NCBI GenBank assembly: GCA_031264895.1 | Contig: JAISDI010000242.1 | Location: forward strand, 1 to 29,626 | Reading direction: 5' to 3' | DNA length: 29,626 nucleotides | Source: Endomicrobium sp. | GTDB lineage: Bacteria; Elusimicrobiota; Endomicrobiia; Endomicrobiales; Endomicrobiaceae | Shown here: positions 8,315 to 15,296 of the stretch, in pieces | Layout: each line of letters starts with the position of its first letter | Numbering within the stretch: position 1 is the stretch's first letter | The notes under the pieces: generated by a model | The model's input: the letters and a program-made list of their open reading frames with translations, nothing else | What the model was told of the DNA's origin: nothing | Database searches by the model: none | Translations under genes and position numbers: made by a program

Positions 8315-8344
8315 CTGCGCACGGCATAGAAAAGCCGTGCGCAG
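8315..8344 (+). promoter_or_regulatory. Strong hairpin in the leader of the cement gene
   Basis: CTGCGCACGGC (8315-8325) and GCCGTGCGCAG (8334-8344) are a perfect 11-base stem with an A-rich eight-base loop, ending just before the AGGAG of the next gene. No T-run follows. It probably protects or separates the capsid and cement messages, for instance as an RNA processing or stability element. Confidence 0.5.
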
Positions 8345-8360
8345 ACACAGGAGAATTAAT

Positions 8361-8744
8361 ATGCAAGATGAAGCTTTGAGTTTGGTTGATAAGGTTGCTA
8401 TTCCCGCTGCCAGCGGGGTTATTGGGAAGACTCTTGATTTCGGCGGCAAGATTTCCGCCGAGCCGGATGTGGTTTATGAGCTTTGCGTTGATGAAGATTT
8501 TGCGGGCGGAACTTCTGCGCAGGTAACACTGCAAACTTCCGACGATAACAGTACTTTTACTACTGTTTACGCTTATCCCGCTATTGCGCTTGCTTCCGGT
8601 AAAGCCGGATTGATTTTGACCAGTCCGCATTTGCCTGTCAATGGAGTAGGCAGATATTTGCGGGTTTATCTTGCCATCGTCGGCACGTTTACCGCCGGAA
8701 AGTTCAGCGTTAACGCGCAGACTTGGTCTAATGACAGGCCTTGA
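8361..8744 (+). CDS. Capsid cement (decoration) protein, Bbp16-like
   Basis: A 127-residue beta-rich protein directly after the major capsid gene. It matches the Bbp16 family of capsid cement proteins known from BPP-1-like phages: the N-terminal VIGKTLDFGG segment, EPDVVYELCVDEDF, the VTLQTSDDNSTF strand, and VNGVGRYLRVYLAIVGTFTAGKFSVNAQ at the C-terminus (about residues 95-120). These proteins form jellyroll clamps on the outside of the capsid that stabilise it against DNA pressure. The ATG at 8361 follows ACAGGAG; an in-frame start at 8337 would lie inside the hairpin and is rejected. Confidence 0.85.
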   Translation: MQDEALSLVDKVAIPAASGVIGKTLDFGGKISAEPDVVYELCVDEDFAGGTSAQVTLQTSDDNSTFTTVYAYPAIALASGKAGLILTSPHLPVNGVGRYLRVYLAIVGTFTAGKFSVNAQTWSNDRP

Positions 8745-8757
8745 CAGGCGGTAAGTT

Positions 8758-8865
8758 AGAAAGACAAAGACACGGCAACGACAAAATTACCGATAACGAC
8801 TTTCGGGAATGACCGGACGAACGGAAGTCTTTTATAATACTCCGGCTTAGCCGGCGGGAATGACT
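8758..8865 (+). repeat. Composite palindromic repeat, copy B (after cement gene)
   Basis: It has the same module order as copy A: an AGACAA/ACGGCAACG run (8760-8783), an eroded CCGA...TTCGGGAAT hairpin, a 28-base stretch identical to copy A (8801-8828), TATAAT at 8833-8838, CCGGCT-T-AGCCGG at 8842-8854, then GGGAATGACTAATT as in copy A. The two copies are direct repeats bracketing the capsid and cement genes. Confidence 0.75.
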
Positions 8866-8885
8866 AATTGAAATAGGAGATTTTT

Positions 8886-9071
8886 ATGAGTTATAAGACT
8901 TTGACGGATACGTTTATTGGCGGGGAGTTTCGTAAGGCAGGGTTTGTTGTGGCCGAAATCCCCAAAGGGCTTGATAAAAAACATTTCGAGGAAACTAAAA
9001 AAGAGAAACCGGCGGCGACAACTGAACCGCATAATGCGGCTCAGCCGCCAAAAGTTCCGCCGGAAAAATAA
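8886..9071 (+). CDS. Small conserved-position phage protein (unknown function)
   Basis: A 61-residue protein with a clear ribosome site (AATAGGAGAT) lying one base before the adaptor gene. The first 35 residues have the shape of a small beta-rich fold (YKTLTDTFIGGEFRKAGFVVAEIP). The last 25 are Lys/Glu/Pro/Ala-rich and look disordered. That tail is encoded partly by a palindrome, GCGGCT-C-AGCCGC at 9036-9048 preceded by CATAAT, which matches the dispersed repeat core, so the C-terminus may derive from a repeat. Short genes like this commonly lie between the cement protein and head-tail adaptor in BPP-1/Bcep22-like phages. I recognise no function. Confidence 0.6.
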   Translation: MSYKTLTDTFIGGEFRKAGFVVAEIPKGLDKKHFEETKKEKPAATTEPHNAAQPPKVPPEK

Positions 9072-9072
9072 T

Positions 9073-9705
9073 ATGAATATTAACAAGACCGATATTTGCA
9101 ATTCCGCTTTGATGAAGTTTGCCGACGAGAGTATTGAAAATGTTGATTCAAATTACTCTGAACGCGGGCGCAGGCTGCGCCTTGTTTATGAGCAGACTTT
9201 AAGGAAAGTTTTAGAAAGCGCTAACTGGAATTTTGCTAAGAGTTTTATGCGCTTGCAATTAATACAGCTTAGTGAAGACGAATTTAGCAAATATCGGTTT
9301 TGTTATGCTTATCCCGACGAATGCGTTTATATACGCAAGTTGATTGCCGGCAGCAGAATTTACAAGTTTGAAGATTATAAACATAGAGATATTTTTTTGA
9401 CTACCGACGGACGTAAGGCTATTTCTTGTAATATTTGCAGTAACTTGATTATAGAATATACCCGCTATGTAGATAAACCTCATGTTTATAGCGCGGGGTT
9501 TGTTAATGCGCTTGTTAACAGGCTTGCGTATGAAGTTTGTTACAGCTCGTCCGGTAAAAGCGATAAGGCGGCGGAGTTTTTGCAGGTTTATCAGATGGAA
9601 GTTGATACCGCTATTGCCAATTCTCTGAACGAAGATGACGACGACGAGAAAATTCATAGTGAGAGTTTAAAGGCTCATCGACGGGCTTACGACGACTTAC
9701 CTTAA
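9073..9705 (+). CDS. Head-tail adaptor / tail tubular protein A-like (gp11-type)
   Basis: A 210-residue protein in the position of the T7 gp11-type adaptor, which plugs the portal and joins it to the tail nozzle. Family-like features are the N-terminal DICNSALMKFADESIENVDSNYSERGRRLRLVYEQTLRKVLESANWNFAK (residues about 6-55), where adaptors typically read NxAL...I.S..D.S..A..c...Y...R...L....W.FA, then YAYPDECVYIRKL around 78-90 and IIEYTRYVDKP further on. The C-terminus is acidic. The ATG at 9073, one base after the previous stop, is where family homology begins; the longer frame upstream is a basic out-of-frame reading of the previous gene. The ribosome site is weak (CGGAAAA), so coupling to the preceding gene is likely. 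Confidence 0.8.
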   Translation: MNINKTDICNSALMKFADESIENVDSNYSERGRRLRLVYEQTLRKVLESANWNFAKSFMRLQLIQLSEDEFSKYRFCYAYPDECVYIRKLIAGSRIYKFEDYKHRDIFLTTDGRKAISCNICSNLIIEYTRYVDKPHVYSAGFVNALVNRLAYEVCYSSSGKSDKAAEFLQVYQMEVDTAIANSLNEDDDDEKIHSESLKAHRRAYDDLP

Positions 9706-9848
9706 CGGCAAAGACAAAGGCTAAAATGGATTCCCGATAACAACCTTCGGGAATGACAAAAAGACAAAGACTAAAGTTACAGGAGAAAAGTGCGGCAATA
9801 GTAAAGACTTAAAAAACAGTGTCTTTCTATCTTGCTGTGCGCAAGCAC
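9706..9848 (+). repeat. Repeat-filled spacer before the nozzle gene (copy C) with a stranded ribosome site
   Basis: It begins with a CGGCAAAGACAAAGG run, then a hairpin ATTCCCGA/TCGGGAAT (about 9730-9754), then another AAGACAAAGAC run. ACAGGAG at 9779-9785 is a perfect ribosome site but leads into GTG-CGG-CAA-TAG at 9790, a three-codon frame. A further small hairpin, CTTGC/GCAAG (9831-9845), ends four bases before the ATG of the nozzle gene. The spacer looks as if sequence was inserted between ribosome site and start. Confidence 0.55.
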
Positions 9849-12584
9849 ATGACTACGGCGGATGTTGCGCAACAATCGTTTACTATGGGGGAAGTTTCTC
9901 CGCTTATTGCCGCTCGTACCGAAATTGAGACTTATGGGAAAGGGCTTAAACGGTTGACTAACGGGTTTGTTTTGCCTCAAGGTTCTATTTTGCGACGCGG
10001 CGGGACTTTGTATTGCGAAGATTCTGAAAATCAGGATTTAAATAAAAATGTTATTGTTCAGGAATTTGTTTTTAATGAAGAACAGAAAAATCTTCTCGAG
10101 TTCGGAGAAAATTATATCAGGGTTTTGGATTCCGACGGGGGAATTGTTTTAGATTCTAACAATAATGAAGTAATTGTAACTACGACTTATTCCTCTGAAC
10201 AGATTGCCCAACTCCGCTTTTTGCAGTCCGCCGACGTTTTGTTTATTTTCCATCATTCTAAAACCAGAAAACTTATACGATACGAAAAAGCAGTTTGGAA
10301 ACTGGAAGACGTTGAATATGTTAACGGGCCGTTTATGCCCGCAAATACAGACGAATCTATAAAGCTTGCGCTTTCCGGCGGGAGCGGTCTTGCCGATGAT
10401 ACAAAAGAAATTTACCTTTTATCTGAAGTACCTTTTTTTTCCTTGAAAAAAATAGATACTCTTATCAGATTTCCTTTCAATATCCCGGCAAAAAGAATTT
10501 CTTTAACTTCTGTCGGCGACTCTGACTCTATTTTGTGTTTTGGTCAGTGGACTTTTCAAACTACGGGCAATTGGCAGGGCGTTGTAGTTCTTCAAAGAAG
10601 TTATGACGGCATTTCTTTTGAAAATATACGCATATTTGAAAGCGCTAACGATGCAAATTTAAATACTTATGGCAATGAGGCTGAACTTTGTATTTTAAGA
10701 CTGTCAGTTTTAGGCGTTACCGGAACTTTAAGAGCAAATATAAGTACAAATGCAGAATCTTATCCCGCCATTTTAAAAATAAAAAAGATTCTCTTGCCCG
10801 AGCCTTCTGTAGAAGTTATATGCGAATTTGTCAACGGTATTTTAAATATTAAAGATTTTATCAATTCCCCCCTGATTCCCAACGTTGATATTATCGTTCC
10901 TAAAATGACATCTAATGTCGCGCCTTCCGGAATTGTAACTTCCAACAGCAGTTCCACAGACGCTTGGAGATTCTTCAGCCGCGACGGTAACGGCGACAAT
11001 ATCGGCTTTAAGTTTCCCGGAGCGTCGCCAAAATGGATTAAATACACTTTTGTTAATCCTGTAAACATTAGATATTGTATTTGGCATCGCTCTCCAGGAT
11101 ATCACCCTAATGACGGTATTGTATGGAATTCAAATATACTCTTTACTTTGTCCGACGGCTCTACCTACACATATTCAAATTATTTTCAAATATACGGCGA
11201 ACCTATAAAGTTTAACTGCAACGCTGACAATGTTATTTCAATGCAGGTTAATTGGCAAACGGAGAGTTCCGCTGACCTATCGCAAGCTCTTTTTTTAGAC
11301 GTTTATGGTCTTGAAACTCAAATTGACGATACGGTTTGGTCTTCCGACTTTAACGAACAGGCTTTTAGCGACGAAAAGGGTTATCCTAAATTAGGCGATT
11401 TTGCTCAAGATAGGTTACTTGTCGGCAATACTCCCACTCAGCGTAACGGCACATGGTTGTCTAAAACCGGACTTTATAACGATTTTGGGACTTCTCATAC
11501 TTTATCTGCAGACGATTCTTTAGGCCTTACTATACATAATAGAAAAATTAATGAAATTTATAATTTAATAGCTTCGACCGCTGTTTTGGCTTTGACTGCA
11601 TCAACGGAATTTTCTTTAGGCGGTAATAATTCAGTTATTTCCCCTCTAAATCCGCCGGCCATTGTTCCGCAAAATCAGAATGGCAGTATGGATATTCCCG
11701 CAGTAATTGCCGATAAGCGAATTATTTTTGTTAAAAAGGACGGCCATTTGCAGGATATAGCTTACGATTTTTTGCAAGAAGGTTTTGACGGCAACGATTT
11801 ATCTATTTTTGCTTCTCATATTTTTTCCGGAAGAACTGTCAAGGATATTGCTTGGCAGAAATATCCTAACGATATGTTGTGGGTTTTGTTTGCCGACGGG
11901 CAGATTTCTGTTTTGACTTATATTCCTAATCAGCAAATTCTTGCTTGGACTAATTTTAAAACTGCCGGATTTGTTGAGAGTATTTGTGTTTTGCCTAACG
12001 GACATGAAGATTGTGTTTTTGCCGTAACACAAAGAGACGGCAGACGTATGATCGAAAAATTTCTCAATCCAAATATTGACGACGATGTTAAGGACGGCGT
12101 GTTTGTGGACTGCGCCGGAGTTTATAGTAATCCCGGAGCGCAGATTTCCGGACTGGAAAGGTTTAACAATAAAGAAGTTTCTGTTTTGTCCGATGGGAAT
12201 GTTGAAGGCGGTATTGTAAGTAACGGCGTTTATCCTTTGAAACATGCCGGAGCTAAAGTGATTGCCGGACTCCCTTTTGAGACTGAAATTGAGACGCTGA
12301 ATTTGGCGGCGTTTCAGATTTCTAAACTTAGAGGGAAGGTTTTTAATATTTTTGTTGATTTTTATCGTTCACGCGGTGTGAAAGTCGGCATGAATTGGGA
12401 TAGACTTGAAGAGCTTCCGGAACTTACCGACGAGTTAGGGCAGCCTATAAAACTTTTTACAGGATTTAGAAAGTATTCGCCGCCGTCTGTTAACTCTTAT
12501 TTTAAGAGCGTTAAGATCAAACAGGATTATCCGCTGCCGCTTTGCGTTACCGGTATAACGGCTAGATTGGACGGAGAAAATTAG
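9849..12584 (+). CDS. Tail nozzle / tail tubular protein B-like, with a discoidin-like insert
   Basis: A 911-residue tail protein. Its N-terminus (QSFTMGEVSPLIAARTEIETYGKGLKRLTNGFVLPQGSILRRGGT) is the hallmark of a large family of podovirus tail proteins equivalent in position to T7 gp12, the nozzle. Later phrases fit the nozzle propeller: FSDEKGYPKLGDFAQDRLLVGNT..R.GTWLSKTGLYNDF (about residues 505-550) and WVLFADGQISVLTY...W. Between about 360 and 495 lies a beta-sandwich-like insert (SSSTDAWRFFSRDG...WIKYTF...IRYCIW) resembling discoidin/F5-8C carbohydrate-binding domains. I chose the ATG at 9849 because family homology starts there; a GTG at 9819 is in frame. Neither has a good ribosome site, which is odd for a structural gene. 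Confidence 0.75.
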   Translation: MTTADVAQQSFTMGEVSPLIAARTEIETYGKGLKRLTNGFVLPQGSILRRGGTLYCEDSENQDLNKNVIVQEFVFNEEQKNLLEFGENYIRVLDSDGGIVLDSNNNEVIVTTTYSSEQIAQLRFLQSADVLFIFHHSKTRKLIRYEKAVWKLEDVEYVNGPFMPANTDESIKLALSGGSGLADDTKEIYLLSEVPFFSLKKIDTLIRFPFNIPAKRISLTSVGDSDSILCFGQWTFQTTGNWQGVVVLQRSYDGISFENIRIFESANDANLNTYGNEAELCILRLSVLGVTGTLRANISTNAESYPAILKIKKILLPEPSVEVICEFVNGILNIKDFINSPLIPNVDIIVPKMTSNVAPSGIVTSNSSSTDAWRFFSRDGNGDNIGFKFPGASPKWIKYTFVNPVNIRYCIWHRSPGYHPNDGIVWNSNILFTLSDGSTYTYSNYFQIYGEPIKFNCNADNVISMQVNWQTESSADLSQALFLDVYGLETQIDDTVWSSDFNEQAFSDEKGYPKLGDFAQDRLLVGNTPTQRNGTWLSKTGLYNDFGTSHTLSADDSLGLTIHNRKINEIYNLIASTAVLALTASTEFSLGGNNSVISPLNPPAIVPQNQNGSMDIPAVIADKRIIFVKKDGHLQDIAYDFLQEGFDGNDLSIFASHIFSGRTVKDIAWQKYPNDMLWVLFADGQISVLTYIPNQQILAWTNFKTAGFVESICVLPNGHEDCVFAVTQRDGRRMIEKFLNPNIDDDVKDGVFVDCAGVYSNPGAQISGLERFNNKEVSVLSDGNVEGGIVSNGVYPLKHAGAKVIAGLPFETEIETLNLAAFQISKLRGKVFNIFVDFYRSRGVKVGMNWDRLEELPELTDELGQPIKLFTGFRKYSPPSVNSYFKSVKIKQDYPLPLCVTGITARLDGEN

Positions 12585-12651
12585 TCCTTGCGGACGGCAA
12601 GATAGAACTACAACGACACGTCGGAAAAAATATAATTAAAAGAGGTTTTTT

Positions 12652-13170
12652 ATGTGGTTGGCTTTGGCGGGGACTCTTTTGTCGGCTTTGGGGCAATATC
12701 AGCAGGGGCAGGCTCAGGCCGCTTATTACGATTATGCGGCTAAATCTGCAGAGCTTCAGGGCGACGCTCAGATTAAGGCCGCTCAATTTAATAATTTGGA
12801 AACTCTCAAGTCCGCCGCTTCCGAGCAGGCCGCTTTAGATAAAGATACCGCGCGGCTTGTCGGAGAGCAAAAGGCTATTATGGGCGCGTCCGGAATTGAC
12901 GCAAGCTCTATTACTTTTGAGGACGTTGTACGCGATACTTTCAAAACCGCTAAAGAAGATGAAATCATGCTTAGAGATAATGTGCGCGCTCAGACCGCTT
13001 TGACTGATATGCAGGCTAAAATGGATAAAATCGCGCTACAAAATCAAGCTATGGGATTTAGGTTCAGCGGACAGAATGCTCAGACTGCCGCAAATACCGG
13101 TGCGGCGTCTTCTATTTTGGGCGGGCTGGGTGAATATTCAAGATATAAATCAGCTAATAGAATACGCTAG
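12652..13170 (+). CDS. Internal virion (ejection) protein, T7 gp14-like
   Basis: A 172-residue helical protein with a short hydrophobic N-terminus (WLALAGTLLSALG, residues 2-14) followed by Ala/Gln-rich helices. The central GASGIDASSITFEDVVRDTFKTAKEDEIMLRDN (about 82-114) is the typical core of the T7 gp14-type inner-core family, where it reads GASGV....S...V..DTA..gelD...IR.N. Such proteins are ejected ahead of the DNA and form a channel across the outer membrane. It is the first of three consecutive candidate ejected proteins. The start is preceded by AGAGG at a suitable distance. The spacer before it (12585-12651) holds an ACGACA-type run but nothing else of note. Confidence 0.75.
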   Translation: MWLALAGTLLSALGQYQQGQAQAAYYDYAAKSAELQGDAQIKAAQFNNLETLKSAASEQAALDKDTARLVGEQKAIMGASGIDASSITFEDVVRDTFKTAKEDEIMLRDNVRAQTALTDMQAKMDKIALQNQAMGFRFSGQNAQTAANTGAASSILGGLGEYSRYKSANRIR

Positions 13171-13236
13171 AGCTTAAAGCGCAACCATTTTCCTGATGTC
13201 AGGAAAATGGGTCAACACCCCCGTCCCCATGACCCA
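13171..13236 (+). repeat. Palindrome plus C-rich repeat between ejection genes
   Basis: AGCTTAAAGCGC (13171-13182) matches the module seen at 1160 and 1618. CCATTTTCCTGA (13185-13196) and TCAGGAAAATGG (13199-13210) are a perfect 12-base inverted repeat; a near copy lies at 28750-28773. Bases 13213-13236 are a C-rich 24-base sequence found identically at 15816-15839 inside the giant gene. Three repeat modules abut each other here. Confidence 0.75.
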
Positions 13237-13255
13237 TAAAAAAAGGAAAAAATTT

Positions 13256-15220
13256 ATGCCACAGATTCCTCAGAATACCAATAGAGTTCAAAGACAAGCA
13301 GGGCAAGCTCCTCAGCTGCGGATTGCCAATCAGCCCGAAGCTGCTTTTGGCGGACAGGTTGGGCAGGCTGTTGAACGGCTTGGGCAGTCCGTAAGTAAGT
13401 TTGGGCAGATTTTGGAATCTATTAAAATTGACGAGCGTAATATTAAGCTTACTAATTATCAAAATAAACTAAAGGCCGAGCTTTCTAATTTGAAGTCCCA
13501 ATATAATTCCGGGCAGATCCAAGTAAATTCTAATGAAGAACTTAGAGATATTTTTTCTAAGTCCGCAGAGCAAATCGGTATTGCCGAGCTTGGTCAAGAT
13601 TTATATCAACAATATTCCGCCGCTCCCTCTTACGATAATTTTATGACTGCCGCAAAGTATGACCTCGACGCTGATTTTGCTACACAGGCCTATTATGCAA
13701 ATGTCGCTAATTCTAAAATTTTAAATAATGACGCGGCTAATAATGCGCTTGCAGATCCCGTAAATGCCGAAAAAATTATTGCGCAGCGTCAAGCTGAAAT
13801 AGACAAATTAAACCTTTTGCCAAAGGAAAAAATCGGACTTAAAAAGGATGTGCGTAGAGATTATGCTTTGGGGAATGTTGAAAAAGAGTTGGAAGAAAAT
13901 ACTTATCTTACGGTTTCGGAGTTGGCTGCTAATGATCCTAAGTGGGAGGCTTTGACGCCGGCTGAGCATATACGGGGCGTCAATAAAGGCAATGCTATTA
14001 TCGCTAAGCGTGAAGAGACTAGTCAAGATAGGCAGCTTGAGGGGTTTTATAATTTGTTTGACGTTTTGTATCAGAATGGGGCGCAGACGCAGGAGACTTT
14101 GATTGATTTGATTGATTCTGGAGCTATTAAGACGTCTGATCCTGAAAAGTTGAAAAAGTTTGTTTCGAAAGGGAAGATTACCGACGTGGACACGCTTCTT
14201 AATGTGTTTACCGATTCACGCGATAGTCTCAAGCGCGAGTTTGGTATCAGCGATAAAAAGCAGAATGCGGCGCGGGAATCTTGGCAGGCTTCCGCCAATG
14301 ACGTTAATTCTGCAGATGCGCGTAATGCGCGTAATTTATTTGAGGCGGCTAAGGCTGAGTATGAAGGGTTTGGGTTGATTGTCGACGAACAAGGGAAGAT
14401 TTTGAAAGGGAATCAACAGAAGTATGACGCGGCTTTGAAAAATCCTCAGTTTTTGGCGGATTATTTGAATAGGATGGAAGCCAATATTTCCGGCGGAGCG
14501 TTTAGGAATAATACTCCGCAGGCTCAGCGCATTTATGGCGATGCCGAACAAATGCTTGGGCTGGCTTTGGGCGACAGGAGCGAAAAAATTACTAAGTCCG
14601 GCGATAGCGCGGCTCAGGCGGGGATCAATACTATTGTCGCTTCTTTTACTCCTCGTGAGATTCGTAATAATGAAGGTGAAAGGGTTAATGCTTTGTATGT
14701 TGGGGAGACTCAATATAAAAATCCACTCTTGAGCAGATATGATATACCGCTCCAACGTAAGTCTATAATCAGACCGCCAAAAGCTCTTGAACCGGATTCT
14801 ATTATTGTTACTCAAAGAAATATATCTAATATTGACGCTGTCAATGATATTGCCGCAGTGTTTGTTCAGAGCGTTCAGAAGGCTAAGGCTCAACGGCTTA
14901 ATTTGAACGCTATTGACGACGATACTAAGGCTAAGTTTAACGATATTGTTATTGATACTTTGCAGACGCATATTGCTAATATGGTTGGCGCTAAAAAGGA
15001 AGATATTTCTAAAACTGCCGCCGTTGTTTCTTACGGGCAGAAGTTTAATACCGGTAATAACGATTATGTGCATGTCGACGGAAATAATATTTTTATTTAC
15101 GATAAGAATAAGGTGAAGTTTAATGACGACGGAACGACGACTTACGACGTTGTTGACGATGAAGGGAATGTGATTTATAAAAAGGATATTTCCAACCGCG
15201 TAACGCGGAGTATTTTTTAA
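13256..15220 (+). CDS. Probable internal virion (ejection) protein
   Basis: A 654-residue mainly helical, Gln/Asn/Ala-rich protein without signal peptide or clear membrane segment. The N-terminus (NQPEAAFGGQVGQAVERLGQSVSKFGQIL, residues about 25-55) has the P.A.fG......l...G..l pattern common at the start of large podovirus ejection proteins. Its place between the gp14-like protein and the giant protein corresponds to T7 gp15, a periplasmic tunnel component, so that role is inferred from synteny. No enzymatic motif was seen. The ATG at 13256 has AAAAGGA upstream; an in-frame start at 13196 would run through the repeat and is rejected. A small stem CCGCG/CGCGG followed by a T-run overlaps the last codons (15196-15218) and might act as a weak terminator. 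Confidence 0.6.
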   Translation: MPQIPQNTNRVQRQAGQAPQLRIANQPEAAFGGQVGQAVERLGQSVSKFGQILESIKIDERNIKLTNYQNKLKAELSNLKSQYNSGQIQVNSNEELRDIFSKSAEQIGIAELGQDLYQQYSAAPSYDNFMTAAKYDLDADFATQAYYANVANSKILNNDAANNALADPVNAEKIIAQRQAEIDKLNLLPKEKIGLKKDVRRDYALGNVEKELEENTYLTVSELAANDPKWEALTPAEHIRGVNKGNAIIAKREETSQDRQLEGFYNLFDVLYQNGAQTQETLIDLIDSGAIKTSDPEKLKKFVSKGKITDVDTLLNVFTDSRDSLKREFGISDKKQNAARESWQASANDVNSADARNARNLFEAAKAEYEGFGLIVDEQGKILKGNQQKYDAALKNPQFLADYLNRMEANISGGAFRNNTPQAQRIYGDAEQMLGLALGDRSEKITKSGDSAAQAGINTIVASFTPREIRNNEGERVNALYVGETQYKNPLLSRYDIPLQRKSIIRPPKALEPDSIIVTQRNISNIDAVNDIAAVFVQSVQKAKAQRLNLNAIDDDTKAKFNDIVIDTLQTHIANMVGAKKEDISKTAAVVSYGQKFNTGNNDYVHVDGNNIFIYDKNKVKFNDDGTTTYDVVDDEGNVIYKKDISNRVTRSIF

Positions 15221-15270
15221 CGGCCACGACACTGCAAAGTGGATTCCCGATTACGAATTTCGGGAATGAC
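15221..15270 (+). repeat. Dispersed hairpin repeat before the giant gene (copy F)
   Basis: A short CGGCCACGACAC run is followed by ATTCCCGA (15243-15250) and TCGGGAAT (15260-15267), an eight-base stem with loop TTACGAATT, ending GAC. It is the best preserved copy of the hairpin also seen at 7124, 9730 and, inverted, at 29580. No promoter is evident. Confidence 0.7.
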
Positions 15271-15296
15271 TGCCGCTGCAAGCTCAAGGATGATTT

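Noticed and set aside
14336..15232. 298-codon open frame on the minus strand
   Set aside because: It is fully antisense to the ejection protein gene, begins downstream in its spacer, has no ribosome site and is Ile/Asn/Ser-rich in the way of a shadow frame.
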